From IMG/VR virus record IMGVR_UViG_3300033148_003055, positions 17,559 through 81,558 of that record: 64,000 nucleotides of DNA, one strand, 5' to 3'. Below are positions 31,983-40,315 of the stretch, one piece after another. The DNA is from a virus. Position numbers and translations under genes: made by a program. Each line of letters opens with the position of its first letter. The first letter of the stretch is position 1. The notes beneath the pieces are model-generated. The model had not been told where the DNA came from. It worked only from the letters and a program-made list of their open reading frames with translations, and did not search any database.

Positions 31983-34075
31983 CACTCACTCCTCTTCTTG
32001 GAAGGCCTCTTACGTTTCACACTCGCCTTCGACTTGAGCCAGTTCTCGTCCTGGGAATACAGTCCCAACGGACGCATCATCCGAAGCAAAGTCCTGCTCA
32101 GGCGCCACCGCTCCCCGCCGTACCCGCGTGTCTTCTCCGGGTCCTTCTGGAGCGTCCGTAGGAGCTCGAGGTCCTGAAGCAGGGAGAGCACAGTGGGCCG
32201 TGGCAGGTTGCAGGCCTTCGCGATCTCCGACGTCTCCATGTAATCGTCCCGGGCGTTGAGGTAGACCTGCTTGACGACCTCCTCGACCTTGTCCGGGATC
32301 GTACTGCGGGCGACGTCGACCACGACCCGGTAGGCGGTGTCGTTCACTGTCTTGGAGCCGTGGAACATCGCCACGCCCATCCCGAGACGGGCGAACTGCT
32401 TCGCCAGGCGGGTCGCCTTCTCCTGGGTCGGCTTGAACTCGACCTCCCTGGTGTACCGCTCCCGGCGGACGATCCCCCGGAGCACTGCCACCCACTGGGC
32501 GAGCTGGAGAATCTTCAGCCGGACGTCCCGGGTCATCGTCGGGGGCTCTGTCGTCGAGACCGCCACGTTGAGCGCCTCCCGTGCGGTGTCCCGGAGGTCC
32601 TCCCGCATCTTGGTCTCCTTGCCGATGTTGGCAAGGGCTCGGTCGATCAACTCCCGGTCCGCCTTCAGGTGCCCGGACTGGGGGATGCGATACTTGAGGA
32701 ACCGCTCGCCGAGCATCGAGCTCGACGCGCCGAACGATTCGATCACGGGGGTGACCCCGCCGATGATCCCGAAGGTGGACTTGTAGAATCGCTCGAGGCC
32801 GTTCCCGTATATCTTCTTCGTCTCCCCATCGTAGGCGTCCCGCAGGATGCCGAAGATTTCGTCCCGCTGGATCGTGGGCAAGGCGAGGATCGTGGTGAAG
32901 TCCTTGATCGTGAGGACCTTGCCGTCCAGCTTCGGGATCAGGCTCGGGTCCTCGTTCCCCTGGTTGGGCATCCCTGAGATCAGGGCGTGCGGTGTGAGCG
33001 AGGTTGTGCTCACGATGAGCGGGGCGTCATTCAGGCTCATGATGAGCTCGGACTTCATCCCGCCAGGCGGGGCCACGAGGAAGAGCCAGATCGGGTCGCC
33101 GTCCAGCCGGTTCGCCAGGACCGCCCCGAACATGACGGACAGCACCTCGGCGTTCGGCATGTACAGCCACTTCCGGTACCGCTCAACGACCTCGGCCACC
33201 GAGAGGCCGTCGCCGTCGAAGGAGGGGGAGTCCTCCCCTAACTCCCCCTCCCCGCCGTCCACCCCATGAATGGTCCCCGGGGCGAGCGGCTGCATCAGCT
33301 TCTTCAGGACTACGATCGTCTTCTTGCCGCGCTTCCCGTAGAGGTCCCGCACGTCATAGCCGTCGGGGAACCGCTCGGGCCAGTGAACGAACTTGAGGTC
33401 CTTGGCGATCCCCTTCAGCATGTTCTGGATGCGGACGCTGCCGCGCTCGCCGCCGTCATCGTGGTCGAGGCAGCAGAACACCCGCTTCTTCTGGAAGTAG
33501 GGGAGGGCGTGCTTCGGGAATGTGTTCGCCCCCGGGACGACGACGACCGACCCGTGGGCTCCGTTCTCCTGGAGGCATTCCCAGAGCGCCATGCCGTCCC
33601 ATTCTCCTTCTGCGATGAAAACGACGTCGGTGTCCGGGTCGTCGATGCCAATCAGTGATACGTTCCCACCGGTAGACCCGAGCATCTTCCGGCCGATCCG
33701 GTACCGGCGGAGGTCGTACGTCTTCCCGCAGAAGTCGACGGGGATCGTGTAAGACTCACCGTCCCACCCGACCCGCCAGGCCCGCAGCGTCTTGACCTTG
33801 AGCCCACGGCTCTTCGCCAACTTCTTCGCGATGGTCCCCTGGAGGTTCTCGGCGTTGATGATGGCGCGCTTCTCGAAGAAGGTCTTGACGTTTCCTGACT
33901 CGCCACACTTCTTGCAGTCCCACTGACCGGTCTTCGTGTTCAGGTAGAATTTGTCGGCCTTCCCGCAGAACGGGCAGTCGCCCCTCGCGTGTCCGGACCC
34001 CGCCGGTTCGAGGTAGACGTTGTGCTGCCGGAAGGTGTCGATCGGCCCCTTGGCCTTACTTTTGCTCGACGCCAT
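31982..34075 (-). CDS. Primase-helicase
   Basis: 697 residues. CHC2-like zinc finger (CPFCGKADKFYL and CKKCGESGN, about 33-60), TOPRIM-like domain (VVFIAEGEWDGMAL; VFCCLDHDDGG, about 150-210), then an ATPase-like region with APPGGMKSEL as a degenerate Walker A (about 343), a C-terminal winged-helix stretch (TSEIAKACNLPRPTVLSLL) and basic tail. It would make primers and unwind DNA at the fork. It shares its start with the next gene's stop (TAATG). Confidence 0.82.
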   Translation of the reverse strand: MASSKSKAKGPIDTFRQHNVYLEPAGSGHARGDCPFCGKADKFYLNTKTGQWDCKKCGESGNVKTFFEKRAIINAENLQGTIAKKLAKSRGLKVKTLRAWRVGWDGESYTIPVDFCGKTYDLRRYRIGRKMLGSTGGNVSLIGIDDPDTDVVFIAEGEWDGMALWECLQENGAHGSVVVVPGANTFPKHALPYFQKKRVFCCLDHDDGGERGSVRIQNMLKGIAKDLKFVHWPERFPDGYDVRDLYGKRGKKTIVVLKKLMQPLAPGTIHGVDGGEGELGEDSPSFDGDGLSVAEVVERYRKWLYMPNAEVLSVMFGAVLANRLDGDPIWLFLVAPPGGMKSELIMSLNDAPLIVSTTSLTPHALISGMPNQGNEDPSLIPKLDGKVLTIKDFTTILALPTIQRDEIFGILRDAYDGETKKIYGNGLERFYKSTFGIIGGVTPVIESFGASSSMLGERFLKYRIPQSGHLKADRELIDRALANIGKETKMREDLRDTAREALNVAVSTTEPPTMTRDVRLKILQLAQWVAVLRGIVRRERYTREVEFKPTQEKATRLAKQFARLGMGVAMFHGSKTVNDTAYRVVVDVARSTIPDKVEEVVKQVYLNARDDYMETSEIAKACNLPRPTVLSLLQDLELLRTLQKDPEKTRGYGGERWRLSRTLLRMMRPLGLYSQDENWLKSKASVKRKRPSKKRSE

Positions 34076-35100
34076 TATATTCCTTTCCTTATCCGCTCCC
34101 GTGCCAGTGCGCAGTAATCAGCATTCAATTCTATCCCGATGAATCTCCTGCCTTCCACCAGAGCCACAGAACCCGTAGTTCCAGAGCCCATGAATGGATC
34201 GAGAACGATTCCACCTTCTGGGCATCCTGCTAGAATGCACGGCTCGACCAGCTTCGGAGGGAACGTAGCGAAGTGTGCACCCGTATACGATCGCGTCGCA
34301 ATCGCCCATACGTCACGACGATTGCGTTTGAGTGCGACCTCTTTGTCCGTTCGCTTCCGGTTCCCTGCTTGATCCGTCTGCCCCGGTGATGAGTTTCCAC
34401 AACCCGTGGTGTCGTGATGATTCCTGCCTACGGTCGGTTCCTTCACTGCTTCATGATCATAGTAGTACCGCTTGCTCTTGGCCATCAGGAATAGGTACTC
34501 ATGAGCCTTGGTGGGGCGGTCTGTAACCGACTCCGGCATGGGGTTCGGCTTGTGCCAGATGATATCCGACCTCAACCACCAGCCGTCGGCCTGGAGGGCG
34601 AAGGCGACACGCCAAGGCATCCCGACGAGGTCCTTGGGCTTCAAACCTTTCTGCGGCATTCGGTTAGGCTGGGTCCTCGGTCCCATCGCCTTGAGCGACG
34701 GACCATGCTTCCCAGAATTCTCCGCAGTGTGCGTACCGCGGTTTCCCTTCCACTTAGCTCCTTGCCTTCCACCCCCCGGGTGATCGCCGACCTTGCCGGC
34801 TCCGGTAGCATAGCAGTCGCCGTAATTGAGCCAGAGCGTCCCGTCCTTCCGAAGCACCCGACGGACCTCGGTGAAGACCTCCACCATCCTCTTGATATGT
34901 TCTTCATACGTAACCTCGATGCCGAGTTGCCCCTCCACGCCATAGTCCCGAAGTCCCCAATAGGGTGGGCTTGTCACCACGCAATGGACCGAATCGTCAT
35001 CGATCTGCCCGAGGCCGGTTAGAACATCGGCGTTGATGATCCTACATTCCTCAGGATCAATAATTCGTCGCCGTTCAATCTTACGACGTTTCGCGGCCAC
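34075..35100 (-). CDS. DNA methyltransferase (SPPYW type, N4-cytosine/N6-adenine)
   Basis: 341 residues from GTG at 35100, preceded by AAGGGGGG. Begins [13 protein letters not shown], then [19 protein letters not shown] (motif IV), [31 protein letters not shown] and [10 protein letters not shown] (motif I) near the end, the order of beta-class enzymes. Modification specificity is unknown. Confidence 0.9.
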   Translation of the reverse strand: MAAKRRKIERRRIIDPEECRIINADVLTGLGQIDDDSVHCVVTSPPYWGLRDYGVEGQLGIEVTYEEHIKRMVEVFTEVRRVLRKDGTLWLNYGDCYATGAGKVGDHPGGGRQGAKWKGNRGTHTAENSGKHGPSLKAMGPRTQPNRMPQKGLKPKDLVGMPWRVAFALQADGWWLRSDIIWHKPNPMPESVTDRPTKAHEYLFLMAKSKRYYYDHEAVKEPTVGRNHHDTTGCGNSSPGQTDQAGNRKRTDKEVALKRNRRDVWAIATRSYTGAHFATFPPKLVEPCILAGCPEGGIVLDPFMGSGTTGSVALVEGRRFIGIELNADYCALARERIRKGI

Positions 35101-35242
35101 GTCGGCCCCCCTTCCCGGCGACCATCGCCGCGAGCACCCGCTCGAGTTCCTGCTTGTCGAGGTACGTGTAACTCGGCCGCCTCCGTTCCGGAATCCCTGC
35201 TTCCTTGCAGATCGCCTTGATGAGGTCAAGTCTGTAAATCAT
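35081..35242 (-). CDS. Small helical protein
   Basis: 53 residues from ATG at 35242 (ATGA overlap). [19 protein letters not shown] then [19 protein letters not shown]: looks like a compact SAP/rho-N-type DNA-binding hairpin, tentative. Overlaps the methyltransferase start. Confidence 0.5.
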   Translation of the reverse strand: MIYRLDLIKAICKEAGIPERRRPSYTYLDKQELERVLAAMVAGKGGRRGRETS

Positions 35243-35880
35243 TTGCGTGCCTCCTTAACCGCAGGCAGCATTGTCTCGAACACTGCCTGTGCAAATCCAC
35301 GAGGGGTGATAGACCCTAGCTCTGGTCTGTCTTTCCCAGACAAATAGTGAATGAAGTTCGGGTCCGTGATCTCTGTTTCCTTCTGAGGGGGTTGCTGGAA
35401 ACCTGCCCCGCACCATATACAAGTCCTCTTCGGGTACCCATCCACCGGTGGGTCGAAGTATCCCCCGTACTCCCAAGGATGGAAGGTCCAGTCGGGCTTC
35501 CTCCATGCTCGCGTCAAGCGCCCTACGGGGTTCTCCAACATCCACGGGGCTCCGGCGGCTGTAAGCAAGTCACGGCAGCGGAAGGCGAGATGGGTCGCCT
35601 CGTGGTAGACTGGGGCGCCCTTACCTTCCCACCACCTAGCCCCGGACCCGGCTAAGTCGGTACACGGCGGGAACGCGAATCCGATCGCGACGCGTGACAA
35701 CGGGAACGGGGGCGCCCAAGTTAGAACATTGGCTGCCACCCGCATTATACCGTCGGCCCCAAAACCTCGGCTGGTCAGGGCCGAGTCAACTATCCAGCAG
35801 TCGAAGCCTTCCTCAACCCACGGCCTTACCATGATCCCGGATTTATCACAGAGACTCAGTACGATCCGGCGCCCTTTCAC
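35239..35880 (-). CDS. Cytosine-C5 methyltransferase-like protein
   Basis: 213 residues from GTG at 35880. SLCDKSGIMVRPWVEEGFD resembles motif I, AFPPCTDLAGSGARWW motif IV with a catalytic-position Cys, and WMLENPVGRL motif VI. It is shorter than classical enzymes and lacks an obvious target-recognition domain. It may be a minimal methyltransferase or a hypermodification enzyme. A CIWCG knuckle near residue 158 is an extra feature. Confidence 0.65.
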   Translation of the reverse strand: MKGRRIVLSLCDKSGIMVRPWVEEGFDCWIVDSALTSRGFGADGIMRVAANVLTWAPPFPLSRVAIGFAFPPCTDLAGSGARWWEGKGAPVYHEATHLAFRCRDLLTAAGAPWMLENPVGRLTRAWRKPDWTFHPWEYGGYFDPPVDGYPKRTCIWCGAGFQQPPQKETEITDPNFIHYLSGKDRPELGSITPRGFAQAVFETMLPAVKEARK

Positions 35881-37643
35881 TTCGGCACCTCCACTTCGCG
35901 TTTGCGTTCCCAGCTGATGGTCGACAGCTCCGCCTCGATCTCGAGGGGAACGTCGAACATCGGGAAATCAATCATCAGCACACGGATGTCCTTCAGATAC
36001 CCCGGCAGGTCGCGGAGCCGGGCCCGTGGGTACTCGATCACGATCTCGTCGTGGATCGGGAGCAGGATACGGACCTCACCGCCGGTCGCCTGCTCGTTGT
36101 AGCGGTGGACCCGGTTCTGCGCCCGCTTCAGGATACCGGCCGCCGTCCCCTGGACGTAGTAGTTCGTGCCCATGTAGGCCTTGTCCCTGGGGACGTAGAG
36201 CCGGCGGCCGAAGGCGGTCGTTACGTAACCCTGCGCCTTGACGATCTCTGAGATCGTATCGCAGAGCCCGGTATACTTCGGGAACCGGGCCCGGTACGCC
36301 TGGATGCCGACCCGTGCCGCCTTGCCGGACAGGCCCAGGGTCACCGCCAGCTTCCGGTCGGTGGCTCCGTAGGGCGCGGCGAAGTTCGCGTTCTTGGCGG
36401 CGGTCCTGAGGGTCTTCCGCATGGCCTTCTTGGCGTCCTTCCATCGTCCACCGTAGACGTAGAACTCGGACCCGGCGAGGGAGTGCATGTCCCCGTCGCC
36501 GAAGTTGATGCACTTCAGCATCTCGTCGTCCCTCGACTCGTGGACGAGGATGCGAGCCTCGATGCCGGCGTAGTCGACGTGGATGTTGACGTACCCGGGG
36601 CGCGGCATGAATGCCTCGCGGGCCGGGACCGTGAACGGGTTCAGGAGCACAGAGGACTTCGCCACGTTCTGGAGGTTGGGGTTCTCACAGCTCTGCCGCG
36701 AGGTAACCGCCGCGCAGGTGTTGATCGTCGGATGGATGATCGCGTCGTCCCCAGCGAGCTCGAGGTACTTCTCCAAGGTCGTGGCCCCCTTCGAGAAGGT
36801 CCGTATCTTCATAATGAGGTCCAGGGCCGGGTGCGCCGTCTGCTCCCGGAGTTCCATGAGGACGAACTTGTTCGTCGACGCCTTTCGGTCCTTCTTGGTC
36901 AAGGCCAAGACCGGCATCCCCAGGTCCCGGTAGAGGAATTGGCGTAGCTGCGGTGGGCTGTCGATGTTGAACCGGCGTCCGGCGATGTCGAAGAGATCGT
37001 CGCGGAGCGTCTCCGTGTCTGCGCTGAGTACGCGTATCATCTTCTCGGTCCGCTTGCGGTTGACCATCAGGCCACGCTCTTCCATTCGCATCGTCGCCCA
37101 GATGAGTTCGATCTCGGTGTTGTAGCATTCCACCCACCGCGGGTCGGCCTGAATCTTTGGCCAGAAGAACAGGTACAGGAGCATCCCCCGCTCGGCATCT
37201 GCGTGCTGGTACTCGGTCATGATATGCTCGGGGACCTTGTGGTAACCTCCGCACTTGTTCGCCATCTTCTTGACCGGGGAGTCCACCTTCGGATACTCCG
37301 CCAGTTCCCAAGCGAGGTTGTCGAGCGAGTGACCGTAGTGATGGTTCTGGAGCAATTTCGACATCATGAGGGTGTCGTGAACGGTGTGCTCGTCGAGCCT
37401 GCGCCCTAGCCATTTCTCCGTCATCTGCGCGTCGAACTTGAGATTGTGGCAACACTTCGCCACCGACGTGTCGGACCAGAACTTCGCCAGCCTCTTCTTC
37501 CCCTGAAGCTGGCGGAGCGGTCGCCCGTCGAGCCGCTGGACGAATGTTTTCCCATCCTCATCGCACGTGCTGTACGAGAACATCCCGGCGCCATGATGGG
37601 CCCGGAGTCCCGTCGTCTCTGTGTCGTAAGCGATGGTCTTCAT
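35877..37643 (-). CDS. Family A DNA polymerase with 3'-5' exonuclease
   Basis: 588 residues. Exonuclease motifs YDTETTG (5-11), CHNLKFDAQM and YQHADAE region are present. Polymerase motif A HVDYAGIEARIL (about 350), motif B RTAAKNANFAAPYG with intact R-x3-K-x7-YG, and motif C LPIHDEIVIEY (about 525). No 5' nuclease domain. It is the replicative polymerase candidate. Its start overlaps the stop of the repeat-encoded ORF. Confidence 0.93.
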   Translation of the reverse strand: MKTIAYDTETTGLRAHHGAGMFSYSTCDEDGKTFVQRLDGRPLRQLQGKKRLAKFWSDTSVAKCCHNLKFDAQMTEKWLGRRLDEHTVHDTLMMSKLLQNHHYGHSLDNLAWELAEYPKVDSPVKKMANKCGGYHKVPEHIMTEYQHADAERGMLLYLFFWPKIQADPRWVECYNTEIELIWATMRMEERGLMVNRKRTEKMIRVLSADTETLRDDLFDIAGRRFNIDSPPQLRQFLYRDLGMPVLALTKKDRKASTNKFVLMELREQTAHPALDLIMKIRTFSKGATTLEKYLELAGDDAIIHPTINTCAAVTSRQSCENPNLQNVAKSSVLLNPFTVPAREAFMPRPGYVNIHVDYAGIEARILVHESRDDEMLKCINFGDGDMHSLAGSEFYVYGGRWKDAKKAMRKTLRTAAKNANFAAPYGATDRKLAVTLGLSGKAARVGIQAYRARFPKYTGLCDTISEIVKAQGYVTTAFGRRLYVPRDKAYMGTNYYVQGTAAGILKRAQNRVHRYNEQATGGEVRILLPIHDEIVIEYPRARLRDLPGYLKDIRVLMIDFPMFDVPLEIEAELSTISWERKREVEVPK

Positions 37644-38062
37644 GTCCTGACTACGCCCCTAATGGTGGGGGCGGGGTGTCCCGCCCCCGGTCGCTCTGCA
37701 AGTTTGATTCTCTCAGCCCGGATGGCTCGCTCATGAAAGATGGTTCTCTCTCCGTCCGTGGCTCGCTCGTACGTTATGGTTCTCTCGTAACGTTTGGCTC
37801 GCTCTGCGTCGCTGGTTCTCTCCGGCACTTTGGCTCGCTCGAACCGCTTGGTTCTCTCACAAAGAATGGCTCGCTCGCGGACTGTGGTTCTCTCGAGGGC
37901 GGTGGCTCGCTCTGGCAACGTGGTTCGCTCATGAGCAATGGCTCGCTCCGGCAACGTGGTTCTCTCCGAAGGTCTGGCTCGCTCTTCAATTCTGGTTCCC
38001 TCGACGGTAGTGGCTCGCTCCTTTGCATTGGTTCTCTCAAGACAAATGGCTCGATCTCTCAT
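37640..38062 (-). CDS. Hexapeptide-repeat ORF read through the 18-bp array
   Basis: 140 residues, almost wholly ERAxxx/ERTxxx repeats. Its ATG overlaps the upstream stop (TAATG) and its stop overlaps the polymerase ATG, the same coupling as real neighbours. However, the invariant bases leave only two free codons per unit, so an open frame could survive by chance. It may encode a highly charged helical protein, or be an incidental frame through a DNA or RNA element. Another frame reads REPxxxSEP for part of the array. Confidence 0.45.
   Translation of the reverse strand: MRDRAICLERTNAKERATTVEGTRIEERARPSERTTLPERAIAHERTTLPERATALERTTVRERAILCERTKRFERAKVPERTSDAERAKRYERTITYERATDGERTIFHERAIRAERIKLAERPGAGHPAPTIRGVVRT
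37666..37691 (-). terminator. Strong hairpin between array and polymerase start
   Basis: GGGGGCGGG and CCCGCCCCC pair around a four-base loop (GTGT), within the end of the repeat ORF and about 25 bases before the polymerase ATG. It could block ribosomes, end a short array transcript or stabilise an RNA end. Confidence 0.5.
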
Positions 38063-38064
38063 TA
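37687..38064 (-). repeat. 21-unit tandem array, 18-bp units with alternating 10-bp repeats and 8-bp variable spacers
   Basis: Plus-strand units TGGCTCGCTC and TGGTTCTCTC alternate strictly, each followed by eight variable bases, from 37687 to 38056 with exact 18-bp phase. The end units are degenerate (CCGGTCGCTC, TGATTCTCTC; TGGCTCGATC). Spacers look unrelated to each other (for example CTTTGCAT, GAACCGCT, GCGGACTG). A strong hairpin follows on the polymerase side. The array sits between the Transposase_20-domain gene and the DNA polymerase gene. Confidence 0.92.
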
Positions 38065-38955
38065 CTTTGGCTCGATCACATGCACGTGGTCACCGTGGGC
38101 GATCGGGTACGGCAGCGGAACCGGAAGGCCCAACTGCTCTCGCCCCACCTGCCAGTAGTGCGAGATGAAGAGCTTGACGGCGTACCGCTTCGCCCTCGAC
38201 TGGATGTGACCCGGGGGCAGCATCGGTGTACCCTCCCCCACCTCCAGCTTGGTCAGCTTCTTCGCCCAGTCGGAGGGGGCAAGCCCTTCCATCCTGAGGG
38301 CCTTCACATCGTCACCGTTGAATCTGGCGGCGTACCACGGGTGGGCGTCGGTACTCTTGCCAACGCGGTCCGCCCCCGCGGCGGCCTGCTCGGAGTAATC
38401 GCCGACCTCGTTCTTGGCCGCCTCGTAAGCCTTCCGCTCCTGGTAGTACCGGGCGTAGGTGGCCTTGTCATTGTTCGAGACTTTGACGAAGCTCTCCCCG
38501 ATCTTCCAGCAGAGCACCTTCAGCTTGGCATTCCACGGACGCTTCTGCCCCTTCGCCCACACGGACGAGGGGTCCAACCCCGCGAACCGCCAGACCGCGC
38601 CCGCCGTCTGCGCCTTGTGGATGTCGATATGGGCCAGCAAACCGGCGGCGATCACGGGTCCGATCCCGAGCTGCGACCGCGCCCACTCGCCCAGAGGGTT
38701 CGATTTGCTGTACTTGTCGAGGGCCTTCTTCACCTCGTTCTCCAGCAGCCGGGCGTTCTCGCCGAGCCACCCCACGACCGTATGCGGCTCTTCACTCTTG
38801 GTGAGAGCCCTGACCTGATTCTCGGCCCGCTTTCGGTTGTCCTGCATCTGGTAGTAGGAATCGACCAGATACCGAACCTCCTGGGGCGACAGGGTCGTGG
38901 CTGCGTTCCGTATGTCCTTGGTCATCTTCTGGGCCGCTTCGAGTTCTACACTCAT
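38062..38955 (-). CDS. Transposase_20 (IS110-type C-terminal) domain protein without catalytic domain
   Basis: 297 residues from ATG at 38955, preceded by AAGGAGAG. LGIGPVIAAGLLAHIDIH and FAGLDPSS (about 96-130), then WNAKLKVLCWKIGESF and ARYYQERKAYE match the helix-hairpin-helix/C-terminal part of IS110/IS116 transposases. The N-terminal 90 residues are helical and lack the RuvC-like DEDD domain. It may bind branched or structured DNA or RNA, perhaps the array that follows. Nothing proves transposition. Confidence 0.72.
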   Translation of the reverse strand: MSVELEAAQKMTKDIRNAATTLSPQEVRYLVDSYYQMQDNRKRAENQVRALTKSEEPHTVVGWLGENARLLENEVKKALDKYSKSNPLGEWARSQLGIGPVIAAGLLAHIDIHKAQTAGAVWRFAGLDPSSVWAKGQKRPWNAKLKVLCWKIGESFVKVSNNDKATYARYYQERKAYEAAKNEVGDYSEQAAAGADRVGKSTDAHPWYAARFNGDDVKALRMEGLAPSDWAKKLTKLEVGEGTPMLPPGHIQSRAKRYAVKLFISHYWQVGREQLGLPVPLPYPIAHGDHVHVIEPK

Positions 38956-38979
38956 CACACTCTCCTTTCGAAGCTACGG

Positions 38980-39012
38980 CTTCGGGGTGGGCGGTGTCCT
39001 TAGTCCTGCCCA
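38980..39012 (-). terminator. Hairpin upstream of the Transposase_20-domain gene
   Basis: GGGTGGGC and GCCCACCC pair around a 15-base loop between this gene and the next membrane protein gene. No T-run. Confidence 0.4.
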
Positions 39013-39032
39013 CCCGTCAGCCGCTCCCCTCG

Positions 39033-39341
39033 CTACGTTGATGCCCTCACGGCCCTCGACACGGGGCCGTACCATATCGTCGCGATCACCAGCAGGATGA
39101 TAGCGGGCTCCGCTACGCGGACCCAGTTCTCCATCTGCCGGTACGCCTGAATGCGGGCGTACCCGTCCCAGTCGTCCACGAGCTGGGAGACGGCTTCGGT
39201 CTGTATCTCGTCAACCTCAGCCCGCAGGATGTGCTGGCCGAGCGCCGCGACCACGGCCACGAGCGCCGTCGTCAGTAACACCCGAACCCCCAGGCCGAAC
39301 GGCGAGTCCGTCTTCGGTCTCTCCAGCTCCCCGTAGATCAC
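39033..39341 (-). CDS. Two-span membrane protein
   Basis: 102 residues from GTG at 39341, with AGGAGGTGACGA upstream. Spans about 20-42 (VRVLLTTALVAVVAALG) and about 78-95 (EPAIILLVIATIWYG) flank an acidic helix. Holin-like topology, but it is in a replication operon, so the role is open. Confidence 0.6.
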   Translation of the reverse strand: MIYGELERPKTDSPFGLGVRVLLTTALVAVVAALGQHILRAEVDEIQTEAVSQLVDDWDGYARIQAYRQMENWVRVAEPAIILLVIATIWYGPVSRAVRAST

Positions 39342-39355
39342 TCGTCACCTCCTTC

Positions 39356-39382
39356 CGACCGGGGGCGTTAGACCTCGCCCCC
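39356..39382 (-). terminator. Hairpin after the DUF669-like gene
   Basis: CCGGGGGCG and CGCCCCCGG form a nine-pair stem, eight-base loop, 17 bases after the stop. No T-run. Likely a transcript 3' end or processing site. Confidence 0.5.
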
Positions 39383-39398
39383 GGCCTAGCCGCCGTGG

Positions 39399-40289
39399 CT
39401 ACTTCTTCGTCTTCTTCTTCTTCTTGGACTTCTTCTTCTTCTTGTCCTTGGCCTTGGGCTTGTCCTTGGACTTCTTCTTCGCCTTGGCCTTCTTCTTGGA
39501 CTTCGGCTCGGGCTCCGGCTCCGACAGCTTGATGCCGTGCTTCTCACAGAGCTCGACCTCTTCCTCGACCAGCTCGCTCGAGTCGTACTCGAACTTCTTG
39601 AGGCGCTTGACGAGGGACTCGACGTCGTCGTCCTCCTTGACCTTGGCCTCGAGGGTCTGGGCCAGGGCGATCAGCTCGTCCAGGTCCTCTTCCTCGTCGT
39701 CCCCGCCTTCGTCCTCGTCCTCGCCGTCCTCGTCTCCGTCGGAGTCGTCGCCGTCCTCATCGGCGTCTTCCTCTCCGTCCTCGTCCCCATCGTCGTCGTC
39801 CGCGTCCCCGTCCTCTTCGGCATCCTCATCCTCGGGCTCGCCATCGTCCTCGCCACCGACCACGGCAGCGTCCCCGTCGAGCAGGCGGGTGATGGTGATG
39901 TTGGTGAACCCGTCCTTGCTGGTCTTGACCTTGACCATGACGATCGGGTTCGCGTCGGCGATCTCTTCGATGACTTCCTCGAGGTCTGCCATCTGGTCGG
40001 GGACCTCGCGGCCGAGCTTCTCGATCCGCTGCATCGCGAACTTCCTAGCCCAGTCGCTCTCGCTCTCGAGCTGCGAGTAGTCGCGGATGTTCTCCCCGGC
40101 CATGTCGCCCTCGAGGCAAACCCATCCCCACTTGATCATGAGCTTGCTGGTGTTCTGGGACTCGACGAGCTCCGCGTCCTCAAGCTGGAGCTTGTAGATT
40201 CCGTCCTCGAACTCGGTGCCGCCCAGCGACTTGCTGGACTCCCAGTTGCCCTGCATCTTGCCAAGGCGTTTCCCGAAACTGCTACCCAT
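39399..40289 (-). CDS. DUF669-like / ssDNA-binding candidate with acidic and Lys-rich tails
   Basis: 296 residues from ATG at 40289. The first 130 residues (FEDGIYKLQLEDAELVES; GWVCLEGDMAGENIRDY) have the DUF669 pattern found beside phage recombinases. Then come about 60 nearly uninterrupted Asp/Glu residues and a C-terminal Lys-rich run. Acidic tails are typical of SSBs, but a Lys tail after it is unusual. It follows the Sak4-like ATPase gene. Confidence 0.62.
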   Translation of the reverse strand: MGSSFGKRLGKMQGNWESSKSLGGTEFEDGIYKLQLEDAELVESQNTSKLMIKWGWVCLEGDMAGENIRDYSQLESESDWARKFAMQRIEKLGREVPDQMADLEEVIEEIADANPIVMVKVKTSKDGFTNITITRLLDGDAAVVGGEDDGEPEDEDAEEDGDADDDDGDEDGEEDADEDGDDSDGDEDGEDEDEGGDDEEEDLDELIALAQTLEAKVKEDDDVESLVKRLKKFEYDSSELVEEEVELCEKHGIKLSEPEPEPKSKKKAKAKKKSKDKPKAKDKKKKKSKKKKKTKK

Positions 40290-40315
40290 TCCCGTATCCT
40301 CCTTCTGGTAAATGA

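Noticed and set aside
37687-38064. CRISPR array
   Set aside because: Repeats are only 10 bp with 8-bp spacers and two alternating repeat types; no cas genes. Treated as a different kind of array.
37544-38158. Plus-strand GSLxxx repeat protein
   Set aside because: It is the complement of the array; all neighbours are on the minus strand and no ribosome site or coupled start is seen.
38062-38955. Active IS110 insertion sequence
   Set aside because: No catalytic N-terminal domain and no recognisable element ends.
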